Positions 55,521 through 64,000 of a stretch of DNA of 64,000 nt are shown here, piece by piece (position 1 is the stretch's first letter; each line of letters opens with the position of its first letter). The translations under genes and the position numbers were made by a program. The stretch is from Vesta saturnalis (lineage: Eukaryota > Arthropoda > Insecta > Coleoptera > Lampyridae): NCBI GenBank assembly GCA_036346205.1, contig JARFJB010002137.1, forward strand, positions 244,501-308,500, given 5' to 3'. Below the pieces are notes generated by a model. The model did not search any database. It had not been told where the DNA came from and saw only the letters and a program-made list of their open reading frames with translations.

Positions 55521-56519
55521 TCCTCACTAAATGGCATAATTTTTGAAATCATTAGAAAATGAAATGCAATATCAAATCCAGTGGAACATTTTAAATACAA
55601 ATGAGTATTGTTCATATTAGTAGAATTGTTTTAAGTTTATTTATTATTTAAGGAAGATCCTAAACTTTTTCCTATTAGGAAACCACCTCTGAGTAACAAC
55701 GTACTGATATTTAAACACAAAGCAAGGTTACAGAATATTAACCCATAATTTCATTTTTAATGATATACTTGTAATTAGTGATTACCCATTATTTCTACAT
55801 ATTTTTAAATATAAATATATGAAAAACGAACGTCAGGCACAGATTAAAATAAATTAAAATTGTTTTGTATTGAGCAACACAAAATTTACAATAACTGTAT
55901 TCAACCCTGAGGTACGTGCTTACGTTTTCTCATTACTTACAAATAATTTTTTGCATTCCGGGTGGATGAAAGTGAAACAACACTGTAAATAATCAAAACA
56001 TTTTTTTAGATAAGTTATTGTAGGTATGATTTTAGTACTATTTTAAATTTTTTCAATAAAATTTAACTTTATAATTAAGCAATTTGCCAGATGTAAAACT
56101 TTGATTATACGAGATCTTAATAACTTTTTTCAGCAAATCCTTTCGTAATTAAGCTCAGTGTGGTGGGTAACATGTGTAATGTAATAATGAGCAGTGAATT
56201 TGGTTAAAGCATGACAATTATGAATTTAATTGCAAAATATCTAGTATGTGTTTATATTTAATTACATGTTTACCTATAAAGCATCTTAAAGTGCTTTTAG
56301 ATATAACTTATGTAATCAGCTCGGTGCCATAGCGTCATCCACTATCTTTCATTCACAATATTTTCTCAAAGTATATTGTCGATAGTATCAATTGTCAATC
56401 ACCAATTTACTGAGTTTGGCAATGCAAACTAAAGTGAATCGAAAATATGTCACGGTCTGGTGACGTATTGTATAAAGTGATTATAATTGTAACAGTCTTA
56501 TTTAATAACGAATCTTGAT
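55521..56519. other. No recognised gene; contains second copy of a repeat
   Basis: AT-rich. The segment 55828-55955 repeats 48348-48495. Nothing else is identifiable. Confidence 0.45.
55828..55955. repeat. Two-copy dispersed repeat, second copy
   Basis: Same orientation as 48348-48495: CAGATTAAAATAAATTAAAA, TATTGAGCAACACAAAATTT, ACAATAACTGTATTCAACC and TTTTCTCATTACTT. Confidence 0.75.
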
Positions 56520-56893
56520 TATTCATTTGCTCATGGTCATGGAAGTACCACCACATTAGCATCTTCCAGATATTATGTTACAACGTTTGCGGTGTGTGGC
56601 GAGGGTACTGCAACATACTCCAAAACATTGATTATGTAACAGGCAGCGTTTAAGTTTTCCTGGACCAAAATTCGATATGATCTACTACTATACGATATTA
56701 CATCCCAAATAATTACTCTTCGGCAAGAGCAAATTACGTATTTCTGCGTTCTTCATGTAGATCTGTGAGACTGATTCGTCCATGATGGCCTACGCTGCGG
56801 TTCATACGATTGGCCATTTCTTGAAGCCTCATACCAATAATTCGAACTCACTTTTTATGATAGTTTGCAGGATGTGGGTCTTTAGGCATTTTT
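56520..56893 (-). pseudogene. Tc1-like transposase deletion derivative
   Basis: Minus strand starts MPKDPHPANYHKK, has the helix-turn-helix words IIGMRLQEMANRMNRS, then jumps to the catalytic domain: HEERRNTQFALAEE, VIIWDVISYSSRSYRILVQE, NLNAACYIINVLEYVAVP. The piece between the HTH and the DDE middle, including the first Asp, is deleted, and the sequence ends before the second Asp. Different Tc1 subfamily from 10313-10948. Confidence 0.75.
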
Positions 56894-57830
56894 ATCATTT
56901 GCTATTGTATGTTATTACTTATTAGGTATACCTAGAACAACATAATACACAAGATTTCGCAATAATTTTGTATTACAATGTTATACCTTAGAAGAAAATT
57001 GCTTTATAAATGTTAGGTTAGGTTTTAATCAAAGTAGTATAAACAAAATTTATTCCAAAAATGATTTAATGAAGCTCATATTCTAAATTAATTACGGATG
57101 ACTTTTTGTTATAAATAGTGTACTCGAAATAAACTAAATCCACCATCGCATTTATGAATGCATCCGATGCGCATTTCCAGGTTCATAAACAAATTCATTC
57201 TCTAGCAATGAACTATTTTTAAATATTGCATTTTATTGTAAACGTAACTGTCCACATGACACCCAAAGAACCACATAAACACTCTTTAGTGAAAAAAGTA
57301 ACATAATTTCATACCATTTTTACGATGTTTGGAATCGTAACAGCAATATTATTTGACGGTTTGATTGAAGACAAATTATAGTGTGTGCTCTGTAATACGA
57401 TTAAAAATGATGACGAAACCGCATTTAGCGATGAGTGCTGGGAATGCCAGTGGATATTATGGACAAAGTTCAGTTTGCGACCACAAGTACCATTAGTAGC
57501 TAAGGGACGTTTTCTTCCAAACCAATTCTCAAGGTACGTCTTTGTCGTTAACGGAGATTTCCGTAACTAAAGATCTGATGTAACTGGCACATGACCTTCA
57601 TTTTGCGTACGTTCCGATACCAGAACGTGTTCTCCGTTATGATATGAAATTACTCAATCGAGGTTAGGTTATTTAATTCATAACATAAGTATTGTCTTGT
57701 ATTTTACCGATTCACTTAATTAATTAAAAAAATTTAAAAAAACCTAGGCAAATATTTTGATTGTAATAAAATGTTAAGGTACGTACCATGTTAGAGATCT
57801 CTAACCATAAATATAAAAAACCGCTGCAAA
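56894..57830. other. No recognised gene
   Basis: Includes an open plus-strand frame of 61 codons (57385-57570) with NDDETAFSDECWECQWILW, which I do not recognise. Rest AT-rich. Confidence 0.35.
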
Positions 57831-58382
57831 TTGTATCAATACTTCCACATAAGAAAAAAATCGATTTTTTGTAAATAACTCAAAAACTCGAAAACGATTA
57901 ACTTTACAAAAAATTACAAGAATGCTTTTCGATCAAAAATTTGATTTTCTATCTAATTTTAAAAAAATCGTGTGGTTGAGTTCCAAAACCGAGTTTTTAA
58001 GAAATATTTTGAAAATGACAAAATTTTCGAAAAAATTGTAAAAACACTTTTTATGAGAAATTTTCATTCCTATCTAATGGTATTTTCACTTTTTGAATAT
58101 GTTAAGTAGTTCCGGAGATATTTGGTAAAAACCGGTTTTTTGAAGTGACGGTTTTTTGCTAATATCTTGTAAAGCGTTTGTTGTACAGAAAAATTATAGG
58201 GACAAAAAATACTCACAATTATATTACTAATTAGATATTAAAAGCAAAAAACCTAAAAAAAATAACAATTTGCAAACAATTTACCCCATACCCCACTGAC
58301 CCTGATCAGTCGGTTTGGGTAGTTGACATCTATATGGTACCAAATTTCAAATTGATAGGTTAAGTCCTTCGAAAGTTATGGA
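57831..58382 (+). repeat. Repeat family B, left part
   Basis: A-rich block with AAAACTCGAAAACGATTAAC, TTCCGGAGATATTTGG, CGGTTTTTTGAAGTGACGG, ACCAAATTTCAAATTGATAG and TTCGAAAGTTATGGAGTACA, a style common to long non-coding arthropod transposons. It continues at 59378 after the minisatellite, so the simple repeat lies within it. Non-coding. Confidence 0.6.
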
Positions 58383-59377
<995 letters not shown>

Positions 59378-59645
59378 AAGATTTTTTTGCTCAAATTTCG
59401 TTTTTGGACGTTTTCAAACATTTTAAAGCGATTGAGCAAATAAAAATTTTTTTAGCGTTGCAGTACTTCCCATCCATTGGATGTAGAAGTACTTATGGTT
59501 AGGGTAATGTTAATAACCACAGCTGGTTATAAAATATTCATATGATTGCAAACACATGAAATATTATGACTATTTTCTAGTGGATTGTATCAATATTATT
59601 AACAAATCATGTTCTTTTTCCGTTTGTCAAATATGAAATTCATAC
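59378..59645. repeat. Repeat family B, right part, and spacer
   Basis: TTTTTTTGCTCAAATTTCG, GTTTTCAAACATTTTAAAGC and GCAGTACTTCCCATCCATTGG continue family B up to about 59520; after that AT-rich spacer up to the RTE element. Confidence 0.5.
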
Positions 59646-60602
59646 TTAACTTAACCTTCACGCCATTCCTTTCGGGGTAGGCAAAACAATCCCTGCCTCA
59701 TATTTATTTTTCATTCACAATCTTTCTCCATGCTTTCCTATCTCCGCATACCTCCCTAGCTTCCGCAAGATTAAAACTCCTTATCTTTCTTTCCTTTATC
59801 ATAGATTCTACTACATTCAGCCAAGTTTTACGCGGCCTACCAGGCCTGGCCTTTCCCTAACCTCACCCACATATATTTGTTTCGTTAATCTTGCGTTGTT
59901 CATTCTCTCAATGTGACCAAACCAACGTAATGTACCACTTTTATATCTATCCATCATCGTCTTTTCCTCACCACACTCCGTCATTATGCATTAATTTTTT
60001 ATCTTGTCCCTTCTCGTTTTACCACATGCGCTTCTCAGGAATCTCATACCCACGCCATTTATTTTTCTTTCATGCTTTTTTTGACATACGCATGTTTCAC
60101 TTCCATACAGTACTGACGGGACGAATACGCCTTGCTCCAAACTCGCTCTCAATTGTACCATCTGCAGTAAACATTCTACCGAGATATACCAGCTCGTCCA
60201 CTTGCTCCACAATTTCATCTTGCAGAGTAAATACTCTACTCTCCTTTCTACCTTCCCGATTGAACACCACAATCTTAGTTTTGTTCACGTTTACCTTTAG
60301 GTCCATGCTCTCACAGACTGTATCAAACTTCCACAGAGCGGTTTGCAGCTCATCCGCACTGTCACTTAATAAGACTGTGTCATCTGCATACACCAGAAGT
60401 CGTACATTTACGTCATCAACCATTACACCATTTGTATCGGTGCATGCTTGTCTAAGACATTTATCCATGTATACATTGAACAACCACGTGACATCACACA
60501 GCCTTGTCGCACTCCTTGCTCAATATTAAGGTATTCACTCACATCTCCTCTCACCCTAAAACATGCTCTACTACCGTTGTATACTGCCCTTATTCCATTT
60601 AT
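59646..60602 (-). mobile_element. RTE-like LINE copy c, 5'-truncated
   Basis: Minus strand. 3' end CTTAACTTAACCTTCACGCC at 59646 (inverted). The 5' end stops near 60602. ATTCATA occurs next to both ends (59637-59645 and about 60599-60606) and may be a short target duplication. Confidence 0.88.
59700..60600 (-). pseudogene. RTE-like reverse transcriptase (copy c), intact YADD
   Basis: Minus strand. Longest piece 60483-60097: MFNVYMDKCLRQACTDTNGV, LLVYADDTVLLSDSADEL with the catalytic YADD complete, LKVNVNKTKIVVFNREGRK, ELVYLGRMFTADGTIESE. Then SVLYGSETCVCQKKHERKIN, MRFLRSACGKTRRDKIKN, and in another frame WFGHIERMN-like and GDRKVWRKIVNEK-like words. It lacks the fingers and endonuclease. Upstream residues such as EQGVRQGCVMS are in a shifted frame. 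Confidence 0.92.
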
Positions 60603-61228
60603 TCATAACTACTAAAATTTTATGTTTTGTTTTCATTACCACTGTCTTACACTACGCACCTTACCTTTCCTATTTAATTAATTAAATTGATCAAATTCTA
60701 AGCCTTTCTACAAAAGAACTTATGGTGAATGCTCTCTACTTTTTGCTCTCATATTAGTAGCTTTCCAGACGTTTACAAAAGTGCTTTAGGATGCATATAA
60801 CGTTTATTAATTATTTACATACGCTATAAAAACGCATTAAGTAAATTGGTCTAAAAATCGTCCCGTCCACATGTATTGCATAAATTGGCACACAGTTGTT
60901 TGCTCTTTACTTAAATAGATTTTTCTCAAAAATAAACATTACTGAATTCGATTGTTCAGTATAATTTACTTTCATCTGCAAGTTTTATGGTTTATCCATT
61001 TTAGTGTTTTGTGTTTTATAAATGATACAGAATAAACTTTCCAGATGAACATGTAAAAGCTTTCTGGTTGAAGCATATTTCTGGGATGGGTCAAAAGTCA
61101 GTTTGTTGGTATTCAGCTTCATTACAAAATATCATCAAAATACGATAAATAAAAAAACATGAAATGAAATTTTTACCCCAGTTATGTCATTATTACATAT
61201 TAACTTTCTAGTTTTTTAATTATATTTT
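60603..61228. other. No recognisable feature
   Basis: AT-rich spacer between RTE copy c and the mariner. Confidence 0.4.
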
Positions 61229-62112
61229 TCAACTTACAACGAATAAAGTTTTACTGGATCTGATACCAATACTTCTTACAGTTTGTGTAGTATTATCATT
61301 ATTAATACAACGATTGTTGGGATCGTTGGGATTTAGGTCGGGACTGTACGGAGGATGGTCTAACAATTCGACGTTTTGTTCCGTTAAAAAATGCAATTGT
61401 CTTACGAGCTGTGTGCGAACTTGCATTGTGTTGGTGGAGGATTGGTTCCGGGTTGGTTTTTCGAAGAGCAACGGTTACTTCCGGCAAACAAATGGTTGTA
61501 TAGAAATCGACAGTAACAGTTCTTTGATCTTTCAGAGGAATTGTTACCACATGACCTGCTTTTGACACAAATGTCACGACCATCTTTTTGGATACACTTC
61601 GAGAACAGATTACTTTTGTTGGTTTTTCTTTGCCTTGGAACACCCAAACACACGACTAGCCTTTATTTTCGGGTTCGTATAAGTAAATCTACGCTTCATC
61701 ACCAGTGACGTTGCTGTACACGTTTTAGAGTTTCCTGCATTGAAACGGTCTAGAGTTGTTTGACACCAACTTATCCTAGTTTCCGTTCTTCGGTCACCGG
61801 TATCCAACGGAGGACTAATTTTTACCGCCAATTCTTCATACAAAATTGTTTGAGTTGAAGTCTTTGAAATCCCCAATGATGTCTCAATGTCGCGATATGT
61901 CACACGTCGATCTTCCTTGATAAGCTTGCGCGCACCATCGACATTTTCCTGGGTCACGGTCGTTTTTGGTGCACCTGTCGTTGGATTGCCAACTGATGTG
62001 GTGCTTTATTTCTGAAAACAGAAACCAACTCGGCGAGGCATTCTTGTTGAGATAATTGGCTTCGAAAATTGTAAAAAATTATTGCGCGAAAATTTTCTCG
62101 GTTTAGTTCCAT
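61229..62112 (-). pseudogene. Mariner transposase pseudogene
   Basis: Start at 62112: MELNRENFRAIIFYNFRSQL followed by SQQECLAELVSVFRNKAPH, the first helix-turn-helix of mariner/SETMAR-type transposases. Then ENVDGARKLIKEDRRVTYRD and IETSLGISKTSTQTILYEEL, the second helix-turn-helix. Catalytic part in three frames: TGDEA (first Asp), FQGKEKPTKVICSRSVSKKM, VTFVSKAGHVVTIPL, LHQHNASSHTARKT (second Asp of HHDNASSH changed to His), VELLDHPPYSPDLNPND (third Asp kept). It ends soon after SPDLNPND, about 30 residues short. At least three frameshifts. Confidence 0.9.
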
Positions 62113-62240
62113 CGTTCGAACAACTTGTCAACTTTGAAAATTCATTGCATCTACACCACTATACGTATCGCACTGACCCCTTGAAGTTTTAATAGTGACT
62201 TTTGATTAACGTCGCCTACTATGCCCTGTATGCAACACTT
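61229..62240 (-). mobile_element. Mariner element, one end truncated
   Basis: Minus-strand mariner. The 5' side has non-coding sequence up to about 62240 including GACGTTAATCAAAAGTCACT and ACAGGGCATAGTAGGC, probably the terminal repeat. No matching inverted end is seen near 61229; the 3' end is lost. Confidence 0.75.
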
Positions 62241-62383
62241 AAAAGACATGCCTCGTATTGAAGAAAAACACAATTGTTGAAATAACAGTCATAATTTTCC
62301 AAGCGACAATTATCACTTTATTCATTTGCTATTGGTTCATCGATGAGAATTTGAATACCGTTATTAGTTACATGAAAATGTAA

Positions 62384-63340
62384 ACTTGCACCATTATTAC
62401 ATATATTTAAAATACTTTTTTTAATGATGTATATTTGTACTTATGTTATACAAATCTGAACGTTTAGGTAACCTTAAATGTTTCTGTAGGATTAAAAACA
62501 GTCCTAATGCCATGATTAATTAGGATTTTTGCAAGTTTATCTATAACATTAGTTATAAAAGGAAGAAAAGCAGTACCCATATTATGAACTAGTTTTCCTT
62601 TATGGTTATGTCTAGCAGATGTAAAAACATTATTATCATTATGTGAATGTGCATTGGCCTATAAGGATTTTGCTAAATATTTATATTCATCTTTCAAAAA
62701 TTCAGGATCACAAATTCGTTTTGTTCGATCCACCAAAGCTTTAACACCAATTTTTTGACGTGGATGGTGGTTTATGAAGCTATCTATCAGTATGTGTCGG
62801 CTTTTTGTAAATCTTAAAAGATAGTGAATTATTAGTTTTAGGTATTAGTATGTCAAGAAATAGTAAACTTCCATTAGTTTCCTTTTCCATGGTAAACTGG
62901 ATGCTAGGATGTATACCATTTATAAAAATTAAAAATCCATGCAATGCTTCTTCTCATATCTCCAAATAACAAATAACAAATGTGTCATTTACATATCTAT
63001 ACTAAACTAAAGGTTTTTTAGATGCATTTTGTAACGCTAATGATTCAAATTTTTTCTTTCGCACCATCAAGCTGTTCATAGAATCTGTTATTCCACTCAA
63101 AGTAAGTTGTAGTAAGACAGGCTGAAAATGAGTTGTTACATCCTTTTATTTTATCATTCATTTTATCACCCTCTTCAATTTTGAAATTATGTATTATTTC
63201 AAAAATTTATTTCAACATCTAAAACATTTCTTAAATATTTTATTACTACCGAGGACGACAACTGTAAGTGTTATCGGCATGTTTAGATTTGTATAAACAT
63301 AATTACAAAACAAAGGCAAATACTAAATTTTCGATTTGCC
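62384..63340 (-). mobile_element. Penelope-like element 2b with inverted head
   Basis: Minus-strand copy of family 2 (62384-63240). At its 5' side, plus-strand sequence at 63255-63300 (ACTGTAAGTGTTATCG, GTTTAGATTTGTATAAAC) matches the family 2 3' end at 52800-52845. So this copy also has an inverted 3' fragment at its head. Confidence 0.78.
62500..63240 (-). pseudogene. Penelope reverse transcriptase pseudogene (2b)
   Basis: Minus strand in several frames: ALQNASKKPLV, RYVNDTFVIC at about 62990 (YVDD changed to YVND), EEALHG, IHPSIQFTMEKETN-like, HHPRQKIGVKALVDRTKRIC, DPEFLKDEYKYLAKSL, NNVFTSARHNHKGKLVHNMG, TAFLPFITNVIDKLAKILIN and HGIRTVFNPTE. Aligns with 52050-52640 of copy 2a. RT motifs 1-3 and the GIY-YIG domain are missing from the main body. 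Confidence 0.85.
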
Positions 63341-64000
63341 ATGAATCTAGGTCAACAAACTAGTACATAAATGTAAAAACTGCAAACTTTCATCTTTGAT
63401 CATAACAAAGATGTCTTTAAAAAACAACTAAAACAAGGAAATCGGGATAAGCTGTACTAAGTTTTAGTGAAATCAGTCACCCGAAATCAGAATTTCTGGG
63501 TACCGGTACGGTCAGATTGAATGAGAAACGTATAGAAAAATCAATTTATTAAATTCGTAATTAGAAAGTAGTTTCCTATTTCTCTATTAAATAATACAAA
63601 TTAAATTTATTAAAATTTTAATGGTAAAATGTTGAACAACGTGAGTGTATACTGTTAAAGTAACTGCAAAATTTTTTCCCATAGTCGTACAAATCGTTAT
63701 AAATTACATCACTTAAAATTCACATAAACGTTTATATTGAATTTGAAAAAATACTAACGACAAATTACTTGTCCTGGAATTTTTTATTAAATTGTGTAGT
63801 AATATCTCCTCATTAAAAGCTCATATAGAAAAAAACGGAAAGATTACAAAAAGTGCCTTTTGTAAATAGTGACTATGATATTTGCCTTTCCTTTATAATT
63901 GACTGTATAATGTTTGTTTATGTATATGGAAGTCAATAAACACTAAGTATATATACTAGAAGCCCAATTTTCTAGTATTTTACAAAATTTACACAGACAT
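63341..64000. other. No recognisable feature
   Basis: AT-rich DNA up to the window end without coding signal or repeat match. Confidence 0.4.

Noticed and set aside
57385..57570. 61-codon frame with a Cys/Trp-rich segment
   Set aside because: Could be a transposase scrap, but I found no motif to support a family.
59891..60529. 212-codon plus-strand frame
   Set aside because: Shadow of the minus-strand RTE copy c, where the YADD motif lies.

Overview
The window is AT-rich eukaryotic DNA that looks like an intergenic, transposon-packed stretch of an arthropod (most likely insect) genome. The evidence is the kind of mobile elements present (Penelope-like, RTE-like with an APE endonuclease, Jockey, CR1-like, mariner, Tc1, Tigger/pogo, hAT and Crypton-like tyrosine recombinase families), long TA, TG and ACGC simple repeats, and the absence of operons or bacterial signals. 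I cannot assign the species or order from sequence alone. I found no host gene that I can support. Nearly every coding signal is a broken transposable-element gene, often nested in or truncated by another element.

Layout. 0-5.4 kb: a large TG microsatellite running into repeat family A, a palindrome built from a Penelope 3' end with a hammerhead-like core, a second family A end and a small tyrosine-recombinase remnant. 5.4-9.8 kb: nothing recognised. 9.8-15.3 kb: a dense scrap heap: hAT C-terminus, CR1-like reverse transcriptase fused to a Tc1 transposase, a second LINE interrupted by a composite tRNA-bearing foldback insertion and by TA expansions, then a decayed Tigger/pogo element. 15.4-18 kb: Penelope element 1a with direct terminal repeats and an inverted head. 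19-21.9 kb: a mariner-type element with very long inverted repeats. 22.2-25.8 kb: tyrosine recombinase copy b, then a Jockey LINE with a short repeat inserted inside its reverse transcriptase. 28.2-32.6 kb: a tRNA-bearing repeat, family A, and tyrosine recombinase copy a, which is split by an RTE-like LINE with a perfect 13-bp target duplication. 33.9-38.7 kb: mariner and CR1-like fragments, a Penelope family 3 tail, and a full-length-looking family A copy with a nested MITE. 44-47 kb: tRNA foldback and RTE copy b. 48.7-52.9 kb: Penelope 2a, split by a mariner and by a large foldback element. 53.6-55.5 kb: Penelope 1b. 56.5-60.6 kb: Tc1 deletion derivative, a block-structured minisatellite of about 1 kb, RTE copy c. 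61.2-63.3 kb: a mariner and Penelope 2b.

How the parts relate. There is no pathway here; the story is one of successive insertions. Two intact catalytic boxes stand out among otherwise damaged reverse transcriptases: YVDD in Penelope 2a and YADD in RTE copy c. Three recurring themes deserve attention: microsatellites that grow from TG-, CA- or TA-rich spots inside older repeats, Penelope copies that repeatedly carry an inverted 3' end at their 5' side, and a tRNA-like fold carried in an inverted-repeat element. All boundaries were placed by eye and are approximate unless stated otherwise.
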